Source: Agrypnia vestita (Eukaryota; Arthropoda; Insecta; Trichoptera; Phryganeidae). Taken from it: 64,000 bases of DNA. The stretch covers positions 1 to 64,000 of the forward strand of contig JADDOH010007983.1 of assembly GCA_016648135.1 (NCBI GenBank), read 5' to 3'. The translations under genes and the position numbers were made by a program. Shown in pieces: positions 1-9,830 of the stretch. Positions within the stretch are counted from its first letter, which is position 1, and each line of letters begins with the position of its first letter. The notes beneath the pieces are model-generated. The model was not told where the DNA came from. It saw nothing but the letters and a program-made list of their open reading frames with translations, and searched no databases.

Positions 1-450
1 TTACTCAACCGGCACAATACTGAAGGGATTTTAAATCTTAAATCTGGCTAGACGATTACGGCAGATGTCTATTGTCAGCAACTGCAAACCATGATGGAAA
101 AGAAAGCTGCTAAACAACCGAGGCTGGTTAATCGCTCTAGGCCACTGCTGCTTCATGATAACTCTAGACCACACACTGCACAACAGACGGCTACCAAATT
201 AGAGGAGCTTCAATTGGAATGTCTAAGACATCCACCGTACTCTCCGGACCTTGCCCCAACAGATTACCATTTTTTTCGAAATTTGGATAACTTCTTGCAA
301 AGGAAAAAATTCAACTCCGATGGGGCAGTACAAACCGCCTTCAAAGATTTTATTGATTCCCGTCCGAATGGTTTTTTTAGTAAAGGGATCGATGAACTAC
401 CTATGAGATGGCAAAAGTGCATAGATAGCAATGGTACATACTTTGATTAA
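1..450 (+). pseudogene. mariner transposase, C-terminal part (decayed)
   Basis: The reading frame runs from the window edge to a stop at 448-450, with an in-frame stop at 49-51, so the gene is dead or 5'-truncated here. From position 91 there are 119 uninterrupted codons. Visible motifs are LLHDNSRPH (about residues 20-28) and YSPDLAPTDYHFF (about residues 50-62). The two aspartates are separated by 34 residues, the D34D signature of true mariner transposases, which cut and paste DNA at TA sites. The segment before position 91 reads like the expected TITADVYCQQL motif. The first catalytic D lies outside the window. Family call is firm; activity is excluded by the stop. Confidence 0.93.
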
Positions 451-499
451 ATAAAACTATTATAATAAAAAAAATCGGCTTTATGTTCCTCCCATACTA

Positions 500-529
500 A
501 ACGCCAATTTCATATGTAAGGACCTAATA
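500..529 (+). repeat. mariner 3' terminal inverted repeat plus TA
   Basis: About 28 bases ending GGACCTAA, about 50 bases past the transposase stop, followed by TA at 528-529. Read inward on the minus strand it begins TTAGGTCCTTACATATG, a mariner-type terminus. The 5' terminus is outside the window, so the pair cannot be compared. Confidence 0.75.
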
Positions 530-640
530 TTTGATGTAAATCTATACCGTTCGAATCAAACCTTTGTTCCCCCCCCCAAATTTATTTTCAACTTAATCCT
601 TAACCCGTGCAACGCCGGGTACGAACAGCTAGTTTAAAAT
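530..640 (-). repeat. Dispersed repeat, CCCGGCGTTGCACGGG family
   Basis: On the minus strand this begins AACTAGCTGTTCGTACCC and continues with the motif GGCGTTGCACGGGTTAAGG, also present at 53844-53900. The mariner element ends directly inside it, so mariner probably inserted into this repeat. Helitron or retroelement origin cannot be decided by eye. Confidence 0.6.
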
Positions 641-1254
641 AAATTATATAAGTCGTTCACCAATTCCACCATAAGAACATCCACACGTTATCAAACTTTA
701 GAAAGTTGTATTCATAGTTATATTATGTTCTAAATCAGTTTCCTTTACATATTTATTGGTTTGTTGTCTCACATAACTGCATTACGATTATCGCTTATTA
801 GTTATTTTTGTTTCTTCTTATATATAGGTACATAGTATGTACTACTTACTATTTAATATATATTTAAAATATAATGATACGAGTTATTTTACTCATGAAG
901 AAGAGAAATACCATTGTAAAAACTGCCAGTATCTTCATAGTAAAAAATTGTATCTATTTATTAAACAAAAACAATAAAACTATGCTAGACGCATCTATAG
1001 TTTTTCGCATGACAGCATTTACCAGGGGGGTGCAGTGGGAACATTGAAGCATGACTTTTTTGTAAACGTTTACTTTGGAAAAAAATAGAAATCAAATGTT
1101 TATGCTACAGATTTTTATGATTTATCAAAATATGAATGCTATGATAACAATTGTCATAGAAATATTACGAAATATATGTTGTATTCCGATGTGGATTGGT
1201 GGTGTGGTTCAATATTCTTTTTCTATGTTTATTATTAATTTTAATTAATTATAT
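641..1254. other. Intergenic AT-rich stretch with MITE scrap
   Basis: Bases 655-760 match one side of the GTCTC-palindrome MITE family seen at 2755-2950 and 45300-45500. Nothing recognisable follows. Confidence 0.4.
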
Positions 1255-1284
1255 ATTATGTATAAACCACTTGGAGTAACTTTA

Positions 1285-1327
1285 CATCTACCGGTTTCGA
1301 TACCACTGTATCTTCATCAGGACGGAC
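1285..1327 (-). ncRNA. Hammerhead-ribozyme-like core (best copy)
   Basis: On the minus strand: CTGATGA (1320-1314), one extra A, stem II GATAC / GTATC, then GAAAC (1298-1294) running into the palindrome ACCGGT, then A as the cleavage-site H17. The bases before CTGATGA (gtc-like) can pair with those after H17 as a short stem I. All core nucleotides match CUGANGA...GAAA. The palindrome would serve as stem III in a dimer. The extra base before stem II departs from the minimal consensus. Confidence 0.7.
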
Positions 1328-1435
1328 GCATACTAACTATCCATGAATTATTTTAGTAAAAAAAAAAATGAACGGGGGCGTGGCTACAGTTATGGTGAGG
1401 GTAAATGACTAGTAGATACTGAAATGGGGAATATA

Positions 1436-1657
1436 TCAAATAATGGGATATTCGTAAAATTCGACTGGTTGTTTAAATTGAATTAAATTGGCAATAGTGT
1501 TCAGGCATTTATTGATTTCTAATATTTCTAAGTCATCTATTATTACATGGGGAATCTCAAATATATTTTCTTTTTTAAACATGTAGTCTGTTTCCAAAAG
1601 GTAGTTCGCGGATTCCGAGAAATTATCATTCCCACCATAACTGTAGCGACGTCCCAA
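1436..1657 (-). pseudogene. Penelope-like polyprotein, extreme C-terminus
   Basis: A 73-codon frame containing DDLEILEINK near residues 40-50, matching the LEILEI(R/N)K pattern that closes the other Penelope-like fragments at 24090-24150 and 34120-34160. In Penelope-like elements this region follows the GIY-YIG endonuclease. The endonuclease core itself is absent, so this is a 5'-truncated copy. The start codon is only the first ATG in the frame and is not functional evidence. Assignment rests on the shared motif plus the adjacent hammerhead-like core. Confidence 0.55.
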
Positions 1658-1929
1658 TTTAATAATTAATTTGTTACAGACCAGTATTTTATGATATAAT
1701 AGACCGAGCCTTTGGCCAATTACAAGAAACCTTAATTTGACAGGAGTGTTAATGTGTCGGTTATGTAGTAATTCAAATAGAACGATGATGTTTGTGTATG
1801 TGGCTCTAGTCAGACTAGTTGGAACACGTTTTGCGCCTTCTCCACGCGTCGGGGTCCTTTCTCATTTGTATGGTTAATTTATTTATGGTTTATAATCCAA
1901 AATTATACTATAATTAAATTTGTTATATC

Positions 1930-2062
1930 ATTTTTACTGTCGCCAAGAGTCTGCCTGCAAAGTTTCATCTCGATTGGATCACGGTAAAATGGTTAAAAAT
2001 CGATCCAAAATTTTTTCGGCTGACAAGCAGACGCTACGAGTTAAAAGAAAGGGAGTAAAAAA
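1930..2062 (-). repeat. CTCCCTTT-family repeat fragment
   Basis: Shares the segment around CGATTGGATCACGG and ACAAGCAGACGC with copies at 4705-5042, 40711-41172, 42755-43535 and 45600-45995. It ends at AAAGGGAGT, the family terminal motif. Confidence 0.6.
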
Positions 2063-2440
2063 ATAAATGAAAGCAATGACTACTATCTGTTTATTTAGGA
2101 AAGACCTGGACATCTTTATTAGAATATCTAATGAAGAATGAAAGTGGGGTCCCTTATCGATTGAGGCGCCCACAGCTAGAATACACCGGAGCCTGGAAAG
2201 GTTCGAAATAATTTGTGGAATAAGCCAAAAATTTGGAACCTCAAGTAAGCGCACTTAATAAAATATATAATAGAAATAAAATAGAAAATAAAATAAAAAG
2301 CTCATAATTGTTACTTTATTCTGTATCTATACAGTGAAATAATATAACAATTTGACTGATTTCAAAAAATTTCACATGTGTTTATGAAAGAAATTCTTCT
2401 CTTTCTTTGAATTTAAGATTAATTTTATTTTTACTATCCC
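2063..2440. other. Nothing recognised
   Basis: AT-rich sequence. The open frame here is not supported by any motif. Confidence 0.3.
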
Positions 2441-2716
2441 AATTATAATAATTTCCGTCCGTCAGTCGTAACTTCGTGTAAAGCCCGTAATTTCTTTAGG
2501 TATAGTAAAAATCTCAATTTTAATAATTTCATTATCTGCCCATCCGTCTGTACGTCGTAACTTCGTGTAAAGTCCGTAACTTTTATTGTATTTTTCTTAT
2601 TATTTCTTCCTTTTCTTCCTTTTATTTTTTCCTTTTTTTCAAATAAATAAATACTTATTCTTTAGGAACCGACATGTAAAAGTATTGTCATTTTTGACGG
2701 GTTACAGCTAGTATTA
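2441..2716 (-). repeat. Dispersed repeat, GTAACCCGTCAAAAATGACGG family
   Basis: Minus strand starts CTAGCTGTAACCCGTC, runs through an AT-rich middle and ends in GACGGACGG-type simple sequence plus AATTATTATAATTGGG. Other copies are at 32015-32235, 59140-59310 and 63090-63310. A stretch around 2480-2575 is internally duplicated. Confidence 0.65.
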
Positions 2717-2754
2717 AGTAATTAACTCCTATTTACTCAGGATAATAAGATTAA

Positions 2755-2950
2755 AAAAATATTTAATCAAGATAAATGATTGAAGTGTCACAGAAACGAA
2801 GCTTTTTACATGAGAAACGTGTACGGAAGTCTTCTATATGATGGAACAGGGCTTATAACCCGTATGAGCTGGCTCAAGTGATCACTACACAATGCGACGT
2901 TCACTAATTCCATTGTAAGAACATCCACACACTATCTAAAAAAGACACTG
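2755..2950. mobile_element. GTCTC-palindrome MITE, one arm
   Basis: Begins with the family end (GTGTCACAGAAACGAAGC), then shares ATGAGCTGGCTCAAGTGATCAC and CATTGTAAGAACATCCACAC with 45300-45500 and 63485-63740. The opposite arm is missing. Confidence 0.6.
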
Positions 2951-3339
2951 GCTGATAAGATCACAATTTTATTGATCTATGTAATTTACTAAATATGGGG
3001 TGTTTTGTGATTTGTTTCGCTTCAGTAATTGGGCTTCTTGACATGCTAAAGCATTTAAAAAATCAGAGCTGTAGGAAAGTAGGAGATAATGATAATGATT
3101 AATAAAGTTTGATGGTTTACTAATTGATAGTTTTTTTTATTTTTATTTATATTTGGATAATTTATATAGTGTTTCATGAGAACTCAACTCAAGGGTACTT
3201 TAAACATATATGACATTGTCATGCAAAAAAGAAAATGCAATTGATGATTAAAACTATATTTGAGAGGACCAAAAATAATAAGGTGTTTTCACGAAGTGCA
3301 TATTTGAAAAAAAAAATTAGTTACTCTTGAACTGGTCTG

Positions 3340-3416
3340 ATTCTATTAGTTTCTACATGATTATCTAAACAAGTACTGATTCTATTATTTTCTACATGGT
3401 TATCTAAACAAGTATA
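3340..3416. repeat. 39-bp tandem duplication
   Basis: Two adjacent copies starting GATTCTATTAGTTTCTACATG and GATTCTATTATTTTCTACATG, each ending CTAAACAAGTA. They lie just beyond the LINE stop, in its 3' UTR on the minus strand. Confidence 0.8.
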
Positions 3417-3685
3417 GTTATTTTTTGAACTGTGGAAATCTGTTTGTTTGTCTCAGTTTGTTTGGTAGTTTATTCCATAACTTTGGTCCAGCCACCGCAG
3501 AAGCACGTTTACAGAAGTAAGTTTTGTGGACGCGATTTACTTCAACTAACCCAGTTGCATAGGATGTTGACGCTGAACAAACTATTAGCTGTCTATTTTT
3601 TGAGGCAAATAAAATGCAGAAGTCGGATAAATATTGAGGGGCCATGTTGTGAATAGCCTTGAATATTATAAGGCCAGCTTATATT
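3405..3685 (-). pseudogene. CR1/Jockey-like LINE reverse transcriptase, C-terminus
   Basis: The frame opens upstream of the first ATG with GLIIFKAIHN and continues MAPQYLSDFC, matching the thumb/C-terminal motif FK..HN.AP.YL.DL of non-LTR reverse transcriptases. It ends with AVAGPKLWNKLPNKLR and FPQFKK, the usual WN.LP...F.K closing motif. The element would reverse-transcribe its own RNA at a nicked target. Only about the last 90 residues remain, the typical 5' truncation of LINE copies. No start codon is meaningful here. Confidence 0.8.
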
Positions 3686-3689
3686 TAAT

Positions 3690-4250
3690 CCTCTCTGAAC
3701 ATTTAAGCCAGTGGAGGTTTTTAAAAAGGTATGAGATAAGCGCTAACTTTGAAGGTGAGTCTTGCGGTGGCACGCAATATGGATTTTAATTTATTGCCTC
3801 CTTATATTAGCTTCATCTGTTTGTTTGTTTTCTGTTTGGAATCTTATAATAGATATTTCATCCACTTTCCAATGTCCGATACAGCTGAAATTTAGCACAT
3901 AGATATATTCTCAATGAAAATACGTGAATCAATCTGATTCACTAATAAATGAATTAATTGATTCATCGTAATTAAGTTTTTTGTAGAAAATTAATTAATT
4001 AGCTCACCAAAAAAAAGTTGTCGCGAGTTCCTACGTGATTTTGTACGCTGAATACCTAATATTATAAAGCAGAAAATTATATTACGGAAAAAAAATTGTA
4101 AATCAATAACAGAAATCTCTAATTTACATCAATATTAAGCGCGCATCCTTTATTTGGAGAGTGAGGCAAACATTTTTGACCGAAATTAAATTTTTTACGT
4201 TTAGTACATTTAAATATGAGGATGTTTTTTTTTTTCAATAATTTATTTCT
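3690..4250. other. Nothing recognised
   Basis: AT-rich, with poly-T runs and ATTAATT-type direct repeats around 3930-4000. No element ends or motifs were seen. Confidence 0.3.
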
Positions 4251-4254
4251 TGTC

Positions 4255-4575
4255 TCGGGAGATGTGCGCGGAGACCATTGCAGAGTTGACAGTGTCAGCG
4301 TACTCGGGGCCGCGGGCAGCATGCATGAAAGCCTCCGAATGACATAACGCCACGCGCTTCTGATTGGCTTCAATCGATTCAAATTCCGCATTGCCGTCTG
4401 CTCGCCACGGCGCGGGGGGGAGGGTGGGGAGGGACACGCTCCGCCCGCGGCGACGTGTTGACCTACGCAAGGCGTCCCGCGACCCGCCTGATGCAACTCC
4501 GCAGTCTTAACTTCGACGTCATAAAAATACAAGCGGCCGCTTCGCCGTCGATGGTGGGCGCTGCGCGACCACGGA
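4255..4575. other. CpG-rich patch, possible regulatory sequence or exon
   Basis: A sharp rise in G+C and CpG (CGGGGCCGCGGGCAGC, CCGCGGCGACGTG) inside AT-rich surroundings. It contains GATTGG (inverted CCAAT) at about 4362 and CGACGTCA (CRE-like) at about 4516. Open frames on both strands are expected in such sequence and show no known motif. A host promoter or conserved noncoding element is possible. Confidence 0.35.
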
Positions 4576-4704
4576 GTAAAAAGTTAAGAGAGGGTAAAAT
4601 TCAGGCAGAGATTCATTTTTTACAAGATGGCAATTATTGAAATGATTAAATTAAACTATTGTTTTAAAAGAAAAAAAAGTAACCCATAAAAACCAAGTTT
4701 GCAT

Positions 4705-5042
4705 TATACTCCCTTTCTTATTTAGTTGAAACATTTTTTTTTCGCTTAACCTACGCGTTGGGCTTCGGTCGGGCGACGCTACGGAAGGGAGCAATAAAAA
4801 AATTCCAAAAATCTTAAATTTTACTATAATCAGGTCTATTGTTGTAATGAAAAAACCATTAAATTAAAAATTTATTAATTTTTTTAAACGAAAATTTGAT
4901 ATATCTTCTTGATCGTCGCCACGGGTCTGCTTGCAAAGTTTCAGCTCGATTGGATCGCGGGAAAGGGGTTTAAAATGGATCCAAAGTTTTTTCGTCAGAC
5001 AAGCAGACGCCACGAGATAATATAAAGGGAGTAAAAAAAGGC
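4705..5042 (-). repeat. CTCCCTTT-family element
   Basis: Bounded by ACTCCCTTT at the left and AAAGGGAGT at the right. It contains the characteristic TTAACCTACGCGTTGGGCTTC and CGATTGGATCGCGG blocks shared with 45600-45995. Confidence 0.65.
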
Positions 5043-5102
5043 ATCCCATGTCTACGTCATCACACGATCCTGCCCCGGTGCACGTTTGTTCGAGACGGAA
5101 AA

Positions 5103-5350
5103 AAAGATACTAACTAACTAACTAACTCACCATCACGCCGTTTCCCCGCGGGGGGATAGCGCCATACTCTTCTGCCCTGACATAAAACTTTCACTTCATC
5201 TACATTCATACATCTTCGCGTGCAAGCTCGACGGTTGTTGAGGCTTCTAACAGGACCACCTTCCAATATATGATTAATCTGGTCACGTCACGTCTTCCGT
5301 GGTCACTCTCTCTTTCTGGCGCCGTCAACACTTGCATTATATATTTTTAC
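5103..5350 (-). mobile_element. RTE-like LINE family A, 3' end
   Basis: Left end is a (TAAC)n tract, followed by CATCACGCCGTTTCCCCGCG and ACATTCATACATCTTC. The same order occurs at 32826-33100, on the plus strand at 61800-61930 and, decayed, at 27000-27070. On the minus strand the element therefore ends in a short tandem repeat, the 3' tail style of RTE elements. Coding remnants are too decayed to read. Confidence 0.75.
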
Positions 5351-5642
5351 GAGAATAGCCCAGTCGATTCCAGATTCGTGTAGATCATCGTAGAACCTTC
5401 TAGCATCTTCCAATTTTAGTCTAAAATGCTGTAAAATTATCGATTTCTTGTATTTCCTGATTCTGCCATCTCGTGAGAGCATATACTAGTATTTATATAT
5501 AATTTTTTTTACATATTTTCCTTTCTTCAGTATGGATGCAACCCAGTGAGGCCAGATTAAAAATGCGATTTTGTTTTATAATGTATGTACGAATAAATAT
5601 ATTTGTTAATTGTAATTATTTTTAGTAATTTTAGTTATTTTA
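5351..5642. other. Possible LTR scrap, otherwise nothing
   Basis: 5393-5425 contains GAACCTTCTAG and CTTCCAATTTTAG, resembling the heat-element region of the LTR at 25890-26145. Confidence 0.3.
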
Positions 5643-6151
5643 TTAACTTCTTCTTCTTCTTCCATAGCCTGTTTCTCTCCACTGCTGGATGTAGGCCTCT
5701 TCCATTTTCTTCCACTCATCTCTGTTTCTCCCCCTTCGCATCCAGGTTCTTTCTGCTTGCTGGACTATGTCATCAGACCACCTTTTGGGAGGTCTTCCGA
5801 CGGTTCTATTTTTTGTCCAGGGCATTTTAGTTTTGCAATACGGTCCATAATATCGGCGACTTTTGTTCGGCGTCTTATTTCTTCATTTCTGATTTTATCT
5901 CGAAGGCTTACGCCGAGCATCTGCCTTTCCATGTCCCGCTGTGTACATTTTAATTTTCGTATGCATTTTTCTGTTAGAGTTGCTGTTTCTAGTCCATATG
6001 TCAACATCGGTAGGATACATGTATCGAACATTTTTCTTTTCAGGCATATTGGGATTTCTTTATTTTCAAACAAGTGTTTCAATTTACCAAATGCTGCCCA
6101 GCCCAGACCTATTCTTCTTGGTAATTCTGCTGTTTGGTTTTCTTTGCCCAA
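5643..6151 (-). pseudogene. RTE-like LINE family B reverse transcriptase, C-terminus
   Basis: The first frame (6151 to about 5825) reads LPRRIGLGWAAFGKLKHLFE, FDTCILPMLTYGLET and LGVSLRDKIRNEEIRRRT, all typical of RTE-clade reverse transcriptase tails. It then jumps to a second frame (about 5825-5643) with GRPPKRWSDDI and WKKMEEAYIQQW, the closing motif. Compared with the sister copy at 28440-28985, the WAGHVAR...W segment between AKLK and PWTKN is missing. The frame shift thus comes from an internal deletion. A (TTC)n tract at 5649-5662 is the tail. A dead 5'-truncated copy. Confidence 0.88.
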
Positions 6152-6214
6152 CTTTATCTTACGACCAAGTCTTAAAAATCATAAGATTTTATTAACACAA
6201 AGAATAAATAATAT

Positions 6215-6560
6215 TTAATGTTTGTAACTCTCGGGGAAGTCTGTAACCTCTTGAGGGTGGGTCCCCAGGTGGTGGATCCGGGAATCCCAGGTATCGAGGG
6301 TGGGGATGTGAAGTTCCACCCCCAGCCGGGGGGTCGAGCCTCATTAGCCGCGGGAGGCAGCTCATCCGGGGAAGGCAACTCTGGCCGCAAATCTGAAACT
6401 CTTGATAGGTTACCCCAATATATTATATTTGGGTAGTGTCGGCGCAAAGGAGCGAGTGGTGGACGAACTCTAAGGGTCGAGTCAGTGTCAAAAAGGTCGC
6501 TGATTTTCTTTGTGTCAGGTGGCAGTTGACTGCATAATACAAGCCATTAATAATTTTTAT
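6215..6560. other. GC-rich low-copy stretch, unidentified
   Basis: Rich in GGTGGG, CCCCAG and GGGG runs (6240-6370). It could be a LINE 3' UTR or SINE-like piece, but I saw no second copy in the window. Confidence 0.25.
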
Positions 6561-6844
6561 GTTTTGTAACGTATTTATATTTTATCCTATGTAAATTATA
6601 CCTCTAACTAAATATGTCATGTACTTATGAAAGAAAGTGGAAAAGAAACGTGCCAACAAGCTGTACAAGGCTTGGCGCGATCTATAACAATAGAAAATAT
6701 GTATAAATTTATAAATGAAAATAAATAAAAAATTAAAAAAGTACACAAAAAATGAGCGAATCTTACAGTAGTCGCATATGACGTGTAACATTTCTCACAA
6801 TTAAAAATATCAATAGAGCAACAACAGAAATTAACCTACATTCT

Positions 6845-7100
6845 TCAAACACAGCAAAATTATTTTGTGGTGACATTATAATTATAATTTATAGAAATAA
6901 ACTTTGTTTACACCACATTTTTATTGAAAAAAATTTAACATGTTTCAAAGCCAATGACCTTCGATTTTTTTTTTAATTTTGTTATTATACATTTCTTATC
7001 CTGACGAAGGGGCCATTGGCTTTGAAACGTGTTGAATTTTTTTCAATAAAAAAGTGGTGTAAAGAAAGTTTATTTCTATAAATTATAATACCTATAAATT
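6845..7100. mobile_element. Palindromic PLE-terminus element
   Basis: Two arms of about 85 bases, starting TTTATAGAAATAAACTTTG and ending CAAAGTTTATTTCTATAAA-like sequence, surround an AT-rich centre. Each arm holds a hammerhead-like half (plus-strand core 6995-7040; the minus-strand core at 6950-6975 is damaged). Upstream lies TTTGTGGTGACATTATA (about 6862-6878), the border motif shared with other PLE termini. Confidence 0.65.
6995..7040 (+). ncRNA. Hammerhead-ribozyme-like core
   Basis: CTGACGA at 7001-7007, one extra A, stem II GGGGCC / GGCTTT with ATT loop, GAAAC at 7024-7028, then ACGTGT in place of the ACATGT palindrome, H17 = T. Stem I pairs over only about two bases, so activity is doubtful. 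Confidence 0.55.
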
Positions 7101-8105
7101 TATTGATTAGTAAATACAAGTGAAGATAATGTATGCGCATTTATTTATTATTGAATTTTGCCGCAATAGGTATGTATCGTATATATGTACATACACATTT
7201 TGTTTAGAAATGTGTTTGGTCAATTATATGTTTTCATTTATTTTCATAGATGGCGGTAGTATGCCACCATACATATTGTATGAAATTTTTTAATAAATAT
7301 TTAATAATAATCACAAAAATAACATAAAATTTGAGAATGTAAATAATTAAGGGTAGTTATTGTTTACATTAATGAAAAAAAAAGTATTTATTGGATAGTT
7401 TCGAAGATATAAGCTAAAAAATATCAAAGTTACAACACCAGCCACGTAACATATATACAAAATCAGAAGGGTTGGCTGTTGAAAGTGTGCGTCTTCGCTG
7501 TAATGGTACTCGCTGAACCTTGATTTGTTTATAAACGATGATTTTTTTCCATCGCGTGCGCTCTGCGCGCGCACATTTGTCAAATGAAATTGCGCGCGAT
7601 TCTTCCGGCGTCTTATTTCCTGTTACGCATTTCCGTCCTTTTTCCACAAAATCACTGCCACAGTTGCAGGAAAGCGAGAAGAAAGATGTCACACATCAAA
7701 AATGTCGGAAAAGAAAATCGGTCAAGGTTAAAGTATCCCCTTAATCGACTTACAATAAAATTCTTGTGATATAAAATTTAGATCAGCTAGTTTAAATATC
7801 CTATATGTAGATAGGTCACTATGATAACAATTTTACAGTAAAACCTTCAAAATCTTCTTCTCAAAATGATGTTGCGATGGGCTTTGGGTGTAATCATCGT
7901 AGACTAGAAAATAAATTCACACATCCGGGGCAATATCAAAGTAAAATAAGAAAATACTGATTGAGGCGAAACCTACGAGAGAAGGTTACCACATACTGAA
8001 CTACTAAAAACCTTGAAGTTGCTTGAGAGACCTATAAACGACTGTTGATGGCATGGACGCCGACGATCCTTAAATATCTTAAAACCTTAGACTTTACAAT
8101 ACATC
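7101..8105. other. No element recognised
   Basis: 7535-7740 is richer in G+C with a GTGCGC/GCGCGCAC inverted motif (7556-7574). Overlapping open frames there have no motif. Nothing else stands out. Confidence 0.25.
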
Positions 8106-8261
8106 ACCATAACACAGGATGCGTTTTCGTACGAAATTGAGTAGTACATATACGTACGAATACGCAAGTACATTCCTGACCTTCGAAGTAGTATTGAAGA
8201 TCGCACACTGTACACGATTTAGTAGTGCGTCTACACAAGTATAGATGCGACGTTCGACACG

Positions 8262-8369
8262 ATGGATATTGAAAATTTTGTCAATTTAATACATGACCAC
8301 AAATGTTTGCGGGACCAAAGCAATTCAACTGCGTTACCATCTTTATTTGTGAATCTATTAGATAGATAG
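8262..8369 (+). pseudogene. MADF-domain protein of Harbinger, first ~20 residues
   Basis: A 35-codon frame starting MDIENFVNLIHDHKCLRDQS. FV.LI..HKCL.DQS matches the start of MADF (Myb/SANT-like) domains, which in PIF/Harbinger elements are encoded by the second gene and bind element DNA. After about residue 20 the frame is the antisense of the transposase remnant and carries no MADF similarity. The gene is therefore cut by the internal deletion. The ATG is placed as in the sister copy at 60129. Confidence 0.6.
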
Positions 8370-8545
8370 TCATGAAATTTGTCATTATCTAAGTCTACCA
8401 TAATGCGATGGAATTTACAAAATTCATCCCTTCTAGTATATTATATTTCGTTTACCCATTTGGTTCTTCGATGCCGACGACGCCGTAGCAGCCTACGAGT
8501 AAGAAGAGAGTTTTCTAGAAGAAACAGATTATTCATTTGGCACAA
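8345..8545 (-). pseudogene. Harbinger transposase, N-terminal remnant
   Basis: Minus-strand translation contains an arginine run followed by TKWVNEI, then TRRDEFCKFHRIMVDLDND and KFHDYL. This matches the RRRRRR.WV.PI...R...FH.L...L..D...F..YFRMS start of PIF/Harbinger transposases. One stop interrupts it. The catalytic DDE part is missing. The related fragment at 60199-60510 has the same region in better condition (YWVHPILSQR, EEKFFNYFRMS). Confidence 0.65.
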
Positions 8546-8754
8546 ACGTTATTGGAGAAATGCGAAAAGTAACTGATCGTGACCAACGCAAGACGCAATC
8601 AATGTGCGCGCTCAACGTACGAAATAACAACGTACGAAAATAATCGTACGAATACGTACGCAATAATTCGTATCCAAAGTGCGACCGGCCTACGCCATGG
8701 CGAGTGGGGACTGAGAGAACTGACCTCAAAAATTACAGTTAGACTGACCCTAAA

Positions 8755-8995
8755 AGAATAGATTAATTAATTAAGATACATTACAAAAGTCTCACAAAGA
8801 CGAAGCTATTTGTATGGGAAATGTGTATTTATAAGATGGCCCAGGGCTCACGACCTCTTTGAGCTAGATTAAGTGATCGCTCTATACAACGTAACATACA
8901 TCAATTCCACCGCAAGAATATCCATGCATTATCAAATTTCTTAATGTTGTATATATGTTCCTAATCGGTTTCCTTTATATATTCAAATTGTCTAT
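8755..8995. mobile_element. GTCTC-palindrome MITE, one arm
   Basis: Starts TTAATTAATTAAGATACATTACAAAAGTCTCACAAAGACGAAGC and continues with the GATGGCCCAGGGCTCACGACC block of this family. It ends in AATTCCACCGCAAGAATATCC. The matching arm is absent. Confidence 0.6.
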
Positions 8996-9539
8996 GCTAG
9001 ATACATCTATAGTCCTTCACATGACATAGTTAGTATACATAGATTTTCGCCTCTGGTAATGACACCTCTATACTTTGAAATTGGAGTATTAAGAAATATT
9101 CTTTTTAATGTTGTTATTTGTCAATATTTTTTCTAACTGTTCAAATGAAACAGAATTTTACTCAACATTCATTGTTTATTTAATTATAAAGTTAATTTAA
9201 ACTGTCAAGCCGTTCAAAAAATAATGACCGATTTCAACCTTCAAATTCAATTATTCTATTTTAGGAACAAACAAACTTTTTTAATCAAATTAAGAGCTAC
9301 GTAGTTCTCAATATTTTTGGCAACAAATTACAATCGTATCTATGTTTGTAGAGTAAAACTTTGACGAGTTAGAATCGAAGAATTATTATTTAAACTAAAT
9401 TTTTGCTTCTTCTTTCTTATTGAATATTTTTTCATAAATAGCTATCACAGGGCAAGATGGGTCCTATTAATGATTAATAGAACAATTACATTGTGGTGTA
9501 TGATTATTTCAATTCACACTAAATTAAATTTAATGCAAT

Positions 9540-9660
9540 ACACACATGTTGAGTTATATTTATCACAACTTAAATTCTGAGAAAACATTGTGAACATCAT
9601 CACATTCCACAACACGTCTCCGATCCTAAATTTGTTTTCCCTAATGACCAAAAAATATAA
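9540..9660. repeat. Dispersed repeat shared with 47860-47950
   Basis: Shared blocks are ACACATGTTGAGTTAT and CACAACACGTC followed by TTGTTTTCCC-like sequence. Class unknown. Confidence 0.4.
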
Positions 9661-9689
9661 ATACGCATGGAGGATTGTGTAAAGTAATC

Positions 9690-9830
9690 ACTCAAGCCAG
9701 TCATACGATAGGTCGTACGTAAGCCCTAACAACACATTATACCTACATATTTTCTCATATAAATAGCTTCGTTTCTGTGAGATATATATAATATATATTG
9801 ATTAAAGATACCCCTCTATGGAGAAACATC
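9690..9830. mobile_element. GTCTC-palindrome MITE, right arm
   Basis: Reads AAGCCAGTCATACGATAGGTCG ... AAATAGCTTCGTTTCTGTGAG, the family arm in outward orientation. It is followed by TGTTCTTGAAAAATTTG as in other copies. Confidence 0.6.

Larger units (their letters stand above)
1255..1700 (-). mobile_element. Penelope-like element, 3' part with ribozyme core
   Basis: Minus-strand order is a short coding tail (1657-1436), a spacer, then a hammerhead-like core (1327-1285). This is the arrangement expected of a Penelope-like retroelement 3' end. The spacer on the minus strand (around 1375-1435) is matched in reverse complement at 27240-27430, marking a dispersed family. The 5' part, with the reverse transcriptase, is missing. 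Confidence 0.65.
8116..8680. mobile_element. PIF/Harbinger deletion derivative A
   Basis: Contains the 5' end of a MADF gene (plus strand, 8262-8320) and the 5' end of a Harbinger transposase gene (minus strand, 8545-8345) facing each other. The middle of both genes is deleted. Both flanks carry CGTACG palindromes (about 8129, 8152; 8617, 8630, 8645, 8654), probably binding sites. Terminal sequences AGGATGCG and, inverted, TGGATACG are weakly similar. No clean TAA/TTA duplication was found, so exact ends are uncertain. Confidence 0.65.

Noticed and set aside
4119..4532. 137-codon minus-strand open frame in the CpG-rich patch
   Set aside because: Overlaps equally open frames on both strands, has no domain, and is explained by high G+C.
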